Positions 16,846 to 24,693 of a DNA stretch of 33,761 nucleotides are shown here, piece by piece; the first letter of the stretch is position 1, and each line of letters starts with the position of its first letter. Made by a program: the position numbers and the translations under genes. Source of the DNA: DATGUN01 sp035301285 (GTDB taxonomy: Bacteria; Bacillota; Bacilli; Bacillales; Amphibacillaceae); contig DATGUN010000102.1 of assembly GCA_035301285.1 (NCBI GenBank), forward strand, positions 1 through 33,761. Reading direction: 5' to 3'. Under the pieces are notes generated by a model. That model searched no databases, had not been told where the DNA came from, and saw nothing but the letters and a program-made list of their open reading frames with translations.

Positions 16846-18960
16846 TTACCATTCTTTGTGGAAATTATTCAAACCAAGGCCAATATCGTTTCCATCCGCC
16901 AATGTAAAACGAATCCGGAGTTCATCCCCATCTTTCAGATAATAATCCGCAAAACCGACATTGGCATAAATGCCATTGATGCTATACATCCAGCCAGAAT
17001 CTCCTGTGAAATCCAATTCTCCGAGTATGTCGGGGTGGGAGTTCGTTTCATCGACAATGACATGATGCTCTTCCAGCGTCTCCAATAAGTCTTCCGGTAT
17101 ACTGACATCGGAAGCAACACCTGTTTTCATGACAGCTTCAAGGTAAAAATCACTTTCCAACGTACCGGTGTTCATATAATCAAATCCATATTCCTTCAAT
17201 ACGCGATCCAGAACCATTGATGCACGTTCACCTTGATACAGTTCCACCTCATGTGGAGGAATCAAGTAATCCAACCCCACTGTTGTCGCCTCCATACTTA
17301 CAGTTGCTGTTCCGATTGGGGATCCGTCTTCACCAACGTCGCCGATAATCGTCAATTCCTTGGATGCCTTATTTCCATCTAAGTCTTCCGCATGGATGAC
17401 AATCTCATTGGTTCCCTCATTGATGGGCAGTGTAAAGCTGATTTGTTCCTTATCCGTCCAATCCCGCGATACACCTTCTCCATTGTTTGTCACTGAAATG
17501 TTCCCAGTTTCCGTAATGGAGTCACCTTGAAAGTCTTTGACCTTGATATGGAACGTACGGATGGAGTTGTTAATGGTCTCCCCGTCGGTTATATCAAAAA
17601 CTGATATCTCTGGTGCGTTCTCATCCGGTTCTTCTTCCTCATCCCCTCCAGACGCCTCTGGTTCATAATAGATGGTATACGACTCAGATTGTGAGATACC
17701 GCCTTCTTCCGCTTTCAAGTCGAACGTATTCTCACCTTCCTCTAAAGTAGCTTGATAAGAATCGTCGTCACTTGTCATCGCTTGATAATTGTGATGGACT
17801 TGAATATCGATCGGATCATCATCGGCATAAGCAGCTGCTGAAAAGTTCAATGTTTCCTCTTTTACAGTTTTACCGTCATAATCACCCAAATCAGTATCTA
17901 TCCAAACCTCTGCCTGGTGTGGTTTGGTGTAGTGGATGCTATAGGACTCTTCAACTTCTTTGCCACCGGAAGAAGCGCTTAATATAATCTTGTTTTCGCC
18001 CTCTTCCAATGTACCTGTGTAGGTGTTTTCTTCCGATTCCTTCAACTCGGTGTGATCGTTTCCGTGCTCCAGGACAGCTTTCAAAGAAATCGGTTGACCA
18101 CCTTGTGTGGCCGCTGCAGTAAAGGTGAGCTCTTCTTCTGTGACGTCCATATCTTTTAATGTTGTTTCAATGACAATATCATCTTCATCGTAAATGACCG
18201 TATATGTCTTGAATACATCAAAAGTTGTTCCGGAATCATCTTGATAGGTTGCCGTTACAGTGATATCATTTTCACCTTCCGCAAGCAGAAGACGTACATG
18301 AACCGGTTTCGTATAGTCATCCGTTATCTCTTCAACGTGTCCATCATCGGAACCGATTTGGACAGCCACATTCTCCAATGCCACATCATGATCCAGTTGT
18401 TCGACTTGAAAGGAAAAAGCCTCGTCCGTTACCGATTCGCCTTGTTTGATGGTTGTTGTAAAATAGCTATGATTTTCGTCTTTTTTTGATTCTGTTTGCT
18501 CTAGATCCGAATCGACGATTTCTTTATGGACCGCTTGATCGTTTTTATCAGGGGATGCACTTCCTGTTTCATCTTGTGCATCTTCACCAGCTGAATGACT
18601 TTCTTGATTCGTTTCCTTTCCCCTTTGCTGATTATCAGGTGTATTGTTGTCACCTGCATCCTCATCATCTTGGTTTTCGTTTATACCATTTTGTCCTTTT
18701 CGGTCTCGTTCTTCGTCGTCTTGTCCTTCTTCATCTTGATTGGCATCGGTTTCTTCCTCTGGCAGGTCCTCATTACGGATCAAACCCGAATGATTGCTGA
18801 ACAAAGGCACCTCCGAATACCCATCAGCTTGTTCAAGAAGCGGGTTGTCAGGCGTCATGCGATCTTGATTATCTAAAGCCTTTATGACATAGGTCGATAT
18901 GGCACTGATCATCAATAAAACAACAAGTGAAATCATCAAGGTTTTCAGCTTTGGTTTCAT
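16846..18960 (-). CDS. Acidic surface protein with Ig-like repeats and C-terminal DUF4430 domain
   Basis: 704 residues from the ATG at 18960 (MKPKLKTLMIS), which has AGGAGG upstream; an ATG at 19002 has no such site. A signal-anchor helix (8-27) is followed by a very acidic spacer (about 65-165) and four repeated beta-sandwich modules (about 168-257, 262-345, 350-433, 450-540). The repeats share phrases such as LEEGENTFDLKAEEGG and LEEGENKIILSASSGG. The C-terminal DUF4430 domain (about 555-695) contains SGWMYSINGIYANVGFADYY. It is probably an N-anchored rod that holds a cobalamin-capping beta domain above the membrane. The stop overlaps the region of the next gene's alternative starts, consistent with an operon. 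A weak promoter-like sequence precedes it (19000-19045). Confidence 0.83.
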   Translation of the reverse strand: MKPKLKTLMISLVVLLMISAISTYVIKALDNQDRMTPDNPLLEQADGYSEVPLFSNHSGLIRNEDLPEEETDANQDEEGQDDEERDRKGQNGINENQDDEDAGDNNTPDNQQRGKETNQESHSAGEDAQDETGSASPDKNDQAVHKEIVDSDLEQTESKKDENHSYFTTTIKQGESVTDEAFSFQVEQLDHDVALENVAVQIGSDDGHVEEITDDYTKPVHVRLLLAEGENDITVTATYQDDSGTTFDVFKTYTVIYDEDDIVIETTLKDMDVTEEELTFTAAATQGGQPISLKAVLEHGNDHTELKESEENTYTGTLEEGENKIILSASSGGKEVEESYSIHYTKPHQAEVWIDTDLGDYDGKTVKEETLNFSAAAYADDDPIDIQVHHNYQAMTSDDDSYQATLEEGENTFDLKAEEGGISQSESYTIYYEPEASGGDEEEEPDENAPEISVFDITDGETINNSIRTFHIKVKDFQGDSITETGNISVTNNGEGVSRDWTDKEQISFTLPINEGTNEIVIHAEDLDGNKASKELTIIGDVGEDGSPIGTATVSMEATTVGLDYLIPPHEVELYQGERASMVLDRVLKEYGFDYMNTGTLESDFYLEAVMKTGVASDVSIPEDLLETLEEHHVIVDETNSHPDILGELDFTGDSGWMYSINGIYANVGFADYYLKDGDELRIRFTLADGNDIGLGLNNFHKEW

Positions 18961-19056
18961 CGTATGGCCTCCTGGATGTATTTTACACTCAAGCTTTTTC
19001 ATTTTATTTAAAGTGAAAAAACTTCAATCCAAAATACTGTAATCGCGCATAAGCCC

Positions 19057-19083
19057 AAAAGCCGTGACTGATCACGGCTTTTT
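19057..19083 (-). terminator. Hairpin terminator after the LPATA surface-protein gene
   Basis: AAAAGCCGTGA (19057-19067) pairs perfectly with TCACGGCTTTT around a CTGA loop, with T-runs on both strands, 16 bases after the stop at 19099. It should reduce transcription from the riboswitch-controlled first gene into the rest of the locus, giving the first protein in excess. Confidence 0.75.
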
Positions 19084-19098
19084 AAGGCATGTTCCATT

Positions 19099-22000
19099 TT
19101 ATTCAGCACTTTTTTTGCGTTGAATGACAATCAGGATCATGGCCGCCATCAACAATATCCCGCCAAACAGCATAAATGTGAAATTAGCTGTGGCTGTTGC
19201 AGGAAGTGTTCTGTTAGTGTCTTCACTTTCCTTTTCAACGGTTGCAGCATCAATAGAGTCACCGCCGCCAGATCCCGATAGACCAGGGACTCCATCAGAC
19301 TCTTGATCGTCATCGTCATCGTCATCAACGGAGGCTTCATCTTGACCTGAATCTGACTCGTCCACTAAAGTGTCCAACGCCCTCTCGACACGCTTCAACG
19401 CTTTCGCCACATCTTCTTCTGTCGCATCGTCATCATTTAGCACAGACTTTGCATCGTTGATCGCCTCATTTAAGGATTTGATACTCTCTTGGGTTTTCCC
19501 GCTTGTGTCATGATCTTCAGCTTCGTCTGTTAACTCCCCAAGATCGTCTTTGTCAACTGGATCATCACCTGAATCATCATCCACTTCATCATCTGATTCA
19601 TCGCCCGGTTCATTACCCGCTTCATCACCTGTTTCCAGACGATCAATTGCCTCCCGGATTGATTGAACAGCCTCATCGACATCTGATTGTGTTGCATCAT
19701 CAGCAGCCATCACCGCTTTTGCATCCTTGATTGCCTGTCCCAACCTCTCCACACTGTGCGCTGTCTTATCATCCAAATCGAGTGATTCAGCTTCTTCAAT
19801 TTTTGAAACCAACGCGTCCTTGTCTACCTTTACTTCCAAATGGTCCATGGCTTTCTGAAGTGACATTAAAGCATCATCGACTTCCGCCTGACTGACATTG
19901 TCATCTTTCAGCACAGATTGTGCGTTCTTGATCGATTTCTCCAACGCTTCTACACTGTTAGCCGTCTTCCCTTCGACATCCATCGATTCGGCTTCTTCAA
20001 TTTTAGAAATCAATTCATCTTTGTTCGCTTTTTCTGCTAATGAATCCATAGACTCTTTAAGATTCTCGGCCGCACTATCAATATCTGATTGCGTAGCATC
20101 TTCGGTTGCCATAGCGGAGTTGGCTGCGCTTAAGGTTGCTTCAAAGGCATCTGCGCTTTCCGGTGTCATGTTTGTAAGATCAACATCTGAAGCCGCTTCA
20201 ATAGCCTCTTCCAATTTAGATTTATCTACCTCTGGAGTCGGGTTGTTTTCCAAATTATCAATGGCATCCGTTAAAGCACGGATCGCTTCTGAAACATCAT
20301 CTTCCGTTGCCTTTTCATCACTTAATACAGACTTTGCCTGTTGAATAGCCTCTTCTAAAACATGGACACTCTCATCTGTTTTATGATCGGTATCAACATT
20401 CTCTGCTTCTTGGATTTTTTCTTCCAAGTATTCCTTATCGACAACAGGGTCTTCCATGCCACTAAAATCATAAAGGCGTCCCCCATCATTCACGAACAAA
20501 TCATATGCCACCAATGCCTGCATGGCTTGTTCTGTAGCCATCCCGTTAGAGCCATAATCCAAAAGATGCGAAAAACCGCCATCGGCATTTTGATACGTCA
20601 ATAGATGGTCAATCAGGTTATTGCCATTTTTAGTGAACATCTCGTCCGTCGGATCCATACCATACGCTGTCAAACCAATGATTGTCTGTGACGTTGCTTC
20701 ACTGGACGTCCCCCCGACAAACGATTCCGTAAACCCGCCTTTATCATTTTGTACACTCGACAGATATTCAATTGCACCTTCAATGGCTTCATTTACATCT
20801 GGTTGATCTTTATATGGCGACAAACCAATAATCGCCATTGCAGTCACATCAATGCTCGGGTTTGGATATGAAGGATTCAACGACCAACTTCCATCATCAT
20901 TCTGATTTTGGATCAGTTCTTGAATTAATTTTTCACGATTCCATTTCGACTCTTCCGGTTCAGGAAAATCCAATGAGTCAAGTGCGATTAACGCAAAAAT
21001 GGGTCCGTTATTCCCTTGAATGAGCATCGAATCTGTTTCCCCACGCATCGGGCTATCGTATAAGTATTCGATCAAATTCGTACCATTAATATCTGTCGGA
21101 TCTTTATCGATAGCAACAGCCGCAATCGCCAGGCGCTCGATATCCGTTATTTTTGCCCGATTCCACTCCATCGCTTCATCTACCTGTGTTTCGATGTTCT
21201 GATAGAATGCATCGTCATAGTAGGATGATGGAACATCTTTTCCGGCACGGGCTAGCCCAATTGCCTGCCACTCGGTTTTTACTTTATTCGATAAAATATA
21301 GCTTGCGGTTTTATCGATTCGATCTTTGATGTTATATTCTTCCTTGTCACCTTCTGGCTCAGATGAATCGGACTCGGGTTCAAATGTTATGTCATATGTT
21401 TCTGCCGCCACGTTTCCCGCTTTATCTTCAGCAGTGACTTCAATTCTATTGTCGCCTTCCCGGAGTTCTACCTGATACGCACCGTCCACCTGCTCTATTT
21501 CTTCATCATTCACTTTGACAGTCGGAGTCATCTCACCATCTACATCATCTACCGCTTTGACGGTGAATGTCGTTTCCTTTTCTGCCATTTCTTCACCATC
21601 ATTGATTCCCTCGACTGTTATAACCGGTGGCGTTGTATCGGCTTTTTCAGATACTTCTACCGTTGCATACGGACGGACGATATTCCGATCACCATTATCA
21701 TTGACGCGATTGGCGGACAGATGGTATGTGCCCGGCGCATCGAAAACGACATCAACCTTTCCTTCCGCATCCGTCAACACCTCTTCTCCGTCATCGGCAT
21801 AAACTTCTTCATCAATTAATATAGAAGCCCCTTCAACAGGATTGACGGCATCAAAGTTAACCCCCGTCAGTTCCAACTCCAATGGATCGCCTGCTTCAAC
21901 CGTATATGCTTCTTCATCAAACCATGAAAACGTATTATCCATATAGTCGGTGACATAATAGAGGACAATCGACTCGCCGCCATCAAGTTCCCTCTCAAGT

Positions 22001-22716
22001 ACACCTTCACCGACATATTCATTGTCAACATAGTACATCCAGCCACTGTTTTGGCCACCGGTAAACTCTCCGTCCCCATCTATCTCATATATGTAATTAC
22101 CACCATAACCTAGGCTGAATACATTATCGTCTTTCAAATCCAGATCGGTTTCATGTTCTAACGCTTGAATAATGGCATGAATAGCCCTTGGTGTATCCGG
22201 ATAAACCGAATCACCGCCGTTATCATTGTCGATATACGCCTTCAATTCAAAACTTTCGACTGTTACCTCTGTCGGCGGTACCAATGTTTTATCATGCGTT
22301 TCCACCCGCACATCAACTGTTGCCGGTGGTGCTCGTTCCTTCTTTTCCGATACCTCGCTTCCATCCTCAGATTCATTTTCCGATTCATTCACTTCTTCCG
22401 TTTCTGTGTTTTCTGGGATGTTTTCTTCATTTGTGGCTTGATTATCATCGTTTGTTTTCTCTTTATCATGGTCATTTGCATTTCCATTGTCATCTGTCTT
22501 CCCATCATCATCAAACTCATTTTTGTCCTCATTCTGCTGATCATCATTATTATTCTCTTCAGCTTGATGATTCACCTCTTCATTATCCTCCACATTCGCG
22601 CCTTCTTCTTCTGTACCTATTGAAGGCTCGGCAAAAGCCGACATAGGCATCACGAAAGTTGAGAACAATAAAAAGAACGCAAACAAACCACTCAACCATT
22701 TTTGGTTTCGCTTCAT
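19099..22716 (-). CDS. Riboswitch-controlled transcobalamin-like surface protein with FIVAR repeats and LPATA sorting signal
   Basis: 1205 residues from the ATG at 22716 (MKRNQKWLSG), preceded by AGGGGG; a longer reading to 23073 runs through the riboswitch. The order is: signal peptide 1-29 (AFA/EP); acidic spacer 30-130; DUF4430 about 131-258 (NSGWMYYVDNEYVGEGV); Ig-like modules about 270-356 and 360-447; alpha/alpha-barrel 461-755 (GPIFALIALD, DVTAMAIIGLSPY, YQNADGGFSHLL). Five FIVAR repeats follow at about 760-826, 829-896, 897-964, 965-1030 and 1054-1120, then an acidic spacer. The C-terminus is LPATA at 1171-1175, a hydrophobic helix and QRKKSAE. It thus carries both intrinsic-factor domains, in reverse order to the animal proteins, and is probably wall-anchored by sortase. 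A B12-binding role is inferred from domains plus the upstream cobalamin riboswitch. Confidence 0.88.
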   Translation of the reverse strand: MKRNQKWLSGLFAFFLLFSTFVMPMSAFAEPSIGTEEEGANVEDNEEVNHQAEENNNDDQQNEDKNEFDDDGKTDDNGNANDHDKEKTNDDNQATNEENIPENTETEEVNESENESEDGSEVSEKKERAPPATVDVRVETHDKTLVPPTEVTVESFELKAYIDNDNGGDSVYPDTPRAIHAIIQALEHETDLDLKDDNVFSLGYGGNYIYEIDGDGEFTGGQNSGWMYYVDNEYVGEGVLERELDGGESIVLYYVTDYMDNTFSWFDEEAYTVEAGDPLELELTGVNFDAVNPVEGASILIDEEVYADDGEEVLTDAEGKVDVVFDAPGTYHLSANRVNDNGDRNIVRPYATVEVSEKADTTPPVITVEGINDGEEMAEKETTFTVKAVDDVDGEMTPTVKVNDEEIEQVDGAYQVELREGDNRIEVTAEDKAGNVAAETYDITFEPESDSSEPEGDKEEYNIKDRIDKTASYILSNKVKTEWQAIGLARAGKDVPSSYYDDAFYQNIETQVDEAMEWNRAKITDIERLAIAAVAIDKDPTDINGTNLIEYLYDSPMRGETDSMLIQGNNGPIFALIALDSLDFPEPEESKWNREKLIQELIQNQNDDGSWSLNPSYPNPSIDVTAMAIIGLSPYKDQPDVNEAIEGAIEYLSSVQNDKGGFTESFVGGTSSEATSQTIIGLTAYGMDPTDEMFTKNGNNLIDHLLTYQNADGGFSHLLDYGSNGMATEQAMQALVAYDLFVNDGGRLYDFSGMEDPVVDKEYLEEKIQEAENVDTDHKTDESVHVLEEAIQQAKSVLSDEKATEDDVSEAIRALTDAIDNLENNPTPEVDKSKLEEAIEAASDVDLTNMTPESADAFEATLSAANSAMATEDATQSDIDSAAENLKESMDSLAEKANKDELISKIEEAESMDVEGKTANSVEALEKSIKNAQSVLKDDNVSQAEVDDALMSLQKAMDHLEVKVDKDALVSKIEEAESLDLDDKTAHSVERLGQAIKDAKAVMAADDATQSDVDEAVQSIREAIDRLETGDEAGNEPGDESDDEVDDDSGDDPVDKDDLGELTDEAEDHDTSGKTQESIKSLNEAINDAKSVLNDDDATEEDVAKALKRVERALDTLVDESDSGQDEASVDDDDDDDQESDGVPGLSGSGGGDSIDAATVEKESEDTNRTLPATATANFTFMLFGGILLMAAMILIVIQRKKSAE

Positions 22717-22797
22717 CTGAACAGAACCCCCTGTTTTAAATATGATTTTTGGATATCCCTCACCCTTTGACGTAACGTTTCCTCCCCCTTTACGAAG

Positions 22798-22834
22798 CAA
22801 AAATACCCATACCTCCAGAAAGAGGTACGGGTAT
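22798..22834 (-). terminator. Expression-platform terminator of the cobalamin riboswitch
   Basis: On the minus strand ATACCCGTACCTC (22834-22822) and GAGGTATGGGTAT (22815-22803) form a 13-bp stem with one G-U pair and a six-base loop, followed by TTTTT. It lies between the riboswitch core and the start codon at 22716, so B12 binding would be expected to favour it and stop transcription. Confidence 0.8.
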
Positions 22835-22904
22835 CCATATATGTAAATATACGATTGGTTATAAAACCGTACATGCGTCACCTTTTCCTGGAAGGGATGT
22901 TCAT

Positions 22905-23056
22905 GAATATGTCGGCAAGTTTCCTGACTGAGGGTCATTGCACGTCTCTTGCCTTCCCAGCGTGAGCCAGTGACATGATTAAGAGATGCTACCCATTTAC
23001 AGTGGCCAGAACCGTTCAGGATTTTCACCTGATTCCTTTTTAATTTTTTGCACTCG
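22905..23056 (-). ncRNA. Cobalamin (B12) riboswitch
   Basis: On the minus strand the conserved core appears in order: GGAATCAGGTGAAAATCCTG, GGCCACTGTAAATGGG, TCACTGGCTCACGCTGGGAAG, then the B12 box AGTCAGGAAACTTGCCGAC (22911-22929). These are the classic conserved elements of cobalamin riboswitches, correctly spaced. It sits in a 5' leader of nearly 400 bases between promoter 23103-23130 and the gene starting at 22716, with a terminator downstream (22798-22834), the arrangement for B12-dependent transcription attenuation. I cannot assign the AdoCbl or aquo/MeCbl subclass by eye. Confidence 0.93.
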
Positions 23057-23102
23057 GCAAAAAAACCAAACACATTACAATATTAATTTTTCCTACAGCT
23101 TA

Positions 23103-23130
23103 AGTATATACCAGATTCATAGTTTGTCAA
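23103..23130 (-). promoter_or_regulatory. Strong sigma-A promoter of the riboswitch leader
   Basis: Minus strand TTGACA (23125-23130), 16 bases, TATACT (23103-23108). The -35 is a perfect match and the -10 differs at one position. It lies about 45 bases upstream of the riboswitch core. Confidence 0.75.
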
Positions 23131-23250
23131 TTTAATAATGATAACGGTTTCATAATATGGCATTCATTTCTTTAATCCCGATACGACAAACAGGACATGC
23201 CCTGTTCACCGTAAAAAGTGATTTGTTTTTCAAGGATCAACACCATCGAA

Positions 23251-24003
23251 CTAAAACAATGCCACATATGATGTGATCAGCCAATCTCCATGGAAATAAG
23301 CGATAACGGCGGCCATAGCGATATACGGCCCGAACGGTATCGGCTGCTTCGATGCTACTTTATTCAGTCGTTTAAGAATCATGCCGACAATCGATCCCAT
23401 TAATGCCGCCAAAAAGAAAGTCAACAATACATGTTTCCAGCCAAGGACAAGACCAAGTACAAAAAGGAGCTTCATATCCCCAGCTCCCATTCCGCCACGG
23501 CTTATAAAAATGATCAATGCCACTAGAAGGTAACCGGTCGCAGCGCCTAATAACGCGTCGTACCACGGGTCCAATGGGGAAATTATTCTGCAGATCATCA
23601 AAAGGGGTAAAAAGAATAATAGAATATAATCGGGGATGAGCATATAGGCGATATCGGAAACACTTACCACCACAAGCATGCTGATCAAGAGAAGAGCTGT
23701 CATCAGTTCAACAGTAAAACCAAGCCAAAAATAACTATACATCAATAAAAATCCGGTCAAGAACTCCATGACGGGGTACAATATAGGGATCTTTGCACGG
23801 CAATGCCGGCATTTCCCTTTCTGCCAACAAAACGAAACAACTGGGAGAAGCTCATGCCATCGCAGCTGATATTGGCATGTTGGACAATACGATCGTCCGG
23901 TTATGAACGAAACTTTTTCCGGAACACGTAAACCTACGACATTGAAAAACGATCCAAACGTCACACCAAATAAGAAAAACACCACCATCCAGTACACTTC
24001 CAC
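23251..24003 (-). CDS. comC: Prepilin peptidase (A24 family, ComC/PilD-like)
   Basis: 250 residues, a polytopic membrane protein with the full bifunctional layout. FGSFFNVVGLRVPE opens the N-terminal domain, and zinc-binding CPTC...CRHC pairs (about residues 41-44 and 66-69) flank the short methyltransferase-like loop. The two catalytic aspartates of aspartic-type leader peptidases appear in SDIAYMLIPD and GAGDMK. It cleaves and N-methylates type IV pilin-like precursors, such as the competence pseudopilins ComGC-GG. No pilin or comG genes are in the window, as in B. subtilis where comC also stands apart. The promoter has a consensus -10 (24041-24046) flanked by two small palindromes. I saw no convincing terminator downstream. 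Confidence 0.92.
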   Translation of the reverse strand: MEVYWMVVFFLFGVTFGSFFNVVGLRVPEKVSFITGRSYCPTCQYQLRWHELLPVVSFCWQKGKCRHCRAKIPILYPVMEFLTGFLLMYSYFWLGFTVELMTALLLISMLVVVSVSDIAYMLIPDYILLFFLPLLMICRIISPLDPWYDALLGAATGYLLVALIIFISRGGMGAGDMKLLFVLGLVLGWKHVLLTFFLAALMGSIVGMILKRLNKVASKQPIPFGPYIAMAAVIAYFHGDWLITSYVALF

Positions 24004-24027
24004 AACACATTCTCCTTACCGCAAATA

Positions 24028-24078
24028 GGTATTTATACCCATTATATACGAGTTCGAGGAGGGATGATAGCCTATCAT
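24028..24078 (-). promoter_or_regulatory. comC promoter region with two small palindromes
   Basis: On the minus strand TATAAT (24041-24046) has no recognisable -35. In its place is the palindrome ATGATAG-C-CTATCAT (24064-24078). Just after the -10 lies a second inverted repeat, GGTAT-TT-ATACC (24028-24039). A regulated promoter that needs an activator or is blocked by a repressor would fit; the ComK consensus was not recognised. Confidence 0.45.
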
Positions 24079-24084
24079 AAAGTA

Positions 24085-24124
24085 ACGGATGAACGCAATT
24101 TAAAAAATGTTTACGTTCATCCGT
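24085..24124 (-). terminator. Inverted repeat, probable terminator of the carbinolamine dehydratase gene
   Basis: ACGGATGAACG (24085-24095) and CGTTCATCCGT (24114-24124) are perfect 11-bp complements with an 18-base AT-rich loop, starting 19 bases after the stop at 24143. The T-run is poor (TTACTTTAT), so efficiency is uncertain. Confidence 0.5.
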
Positions 24125-24142
24125 CACAATTCCACTATTTCA

Positions 24143-24439
24143 CTATTTCTCCGCTTTTTCGTACAGTTCATCAAAGTGCTCCACCATCTCGACATCCAGA
24201 TCGGTAATGCCCTTCATTTGCCACGATGAGATTTTCAGTGTAACTACTTTATAATCGATGGAAATAAACGGGTGGTGCTGAAGACCTTCTGCGTACTCGG
24301 CAACATTGCTGACAAAATCCACGCCCGATAAAAAGTTCTTGAAGCGAAACTTCTTCTGTAACCATTTTTCATCGACCACATGCCATCCATCCAATCGTTC
24401 AAGTGCTTCCTGAATGGCGGTATCTGACAAACGTTCCAT
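24143..24439 (-). CDS. phhB: Pterin-4a-carbinolamine dehydratase
   Basis: 98 residues from the ATG at 24439 (MERLSDTAIQ), which has GGGAGG nine bases upstream; the in-frame TTG at 24448 abuts that site and cannot be used. The length and the core AEGLQHHPFISIDYKVVTLK match 4a-hydroxytetrahydrobiopterin dehydratase (PCD/DCoH), including the catalytic His-His-Pro and the later conserved TDLDVEMVEHFDEL helix. The enzyme dehydrates 4a-carbinolamine formed by aromatic amino acid hydroxylases; some bacterial homologues act with molybdopterin enzymes instead. No hydroxylase gene is in the window. Its promoter shares an 18-mer with that of the oxidoreductase gene at 32152-33159. Confidence 0.93.
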   Translation of the reverse strand: MERLSDTAIQEALERLDGWHVVDEKWLQKKFRFKNFLSGVDFVSNVAEYAEGLQHHPFISIDYKVVTLKISSWQMKGITDLDVEMVEHFDELYEKAEK

Positions 24440-24486
24440 GTGAAACAACCTCCCTTTTATTCTTGTCCGTTCCTGAAGTTATCTGT

Positions 24487-24515
24487 ATCGTATCAAAACG
24501 GGATGGCGTTTCCAA
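24487..24515 (-). promoter_or_regulatory. Promoter of the dehydratase gene, copy 1 of a shared element
   Basis: Minus strand TTGGAA (24510-24515), 17 bases, TACGAT (24487-24492) with an upstream TG (extended -10). The 18 bases 24484-24501 are identical to 33230-33247. Confidence 0.6.
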
Positions 24516-24560
24516 GCAAAAACAGGCTGCGTTCTATTTATGTACGCGTTAATCGGAAAA

Positions 24561-24619
24561 ATAAAAAGGAACATGCACAGGCACCTTATTGGTTATCCAA
24601 TCCAGCCTGTAACATGTTC
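24561..24619 (-). terminator. Terminator of the carbohydrate ABC transporter operon
   Basis: GAACATG...ACAGGC (24569-24582) pairs with GCCTGT...CATGTTC (24604-24619), with a further TTGG/CCAA pair in the loop. On the minus strand it is followed by CTTTTTATTTTT. It lies 75 bases after the last permease stop (24694). Confidence 0.8.
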
Positions 24620-24693
24620 TTTCGCCCCAAACATCAGACCATTTTTTCAAATGGCAATATTCGAGTTATCCGTGTAACCACGGGGCAGCTCCT

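Noticed and set aside
19400..20440. Repetitive DNA resembling a tandem repeat array
   Set aside because: The repetition is explained by five FIVAR protein repeats; copies have diverged at the DNA level and are not a CRISPR or satellite array.
22165..22646. Long plus-strand open frames rich in His, Phe and Ile
   Set aside because: They are the antisense of the acidic Asp/Glu/Asn spacer of the large surface protein; such low-complexity codons rarely give stops in the reverse frames. No ribosome site.
22717..23073. Upstream extension of the 1205-residue surface protein
   Set aside because: This stretch contains the cobalamin riboswitch and its terminator, and the signal peptide with a good ribosome site begins at 22716.
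23189..23206. Small hairpin AACAGG/CCTGTT after comC
   Set aside because: Only a 6-bp stem without a T-run; too weak to call a terminator.
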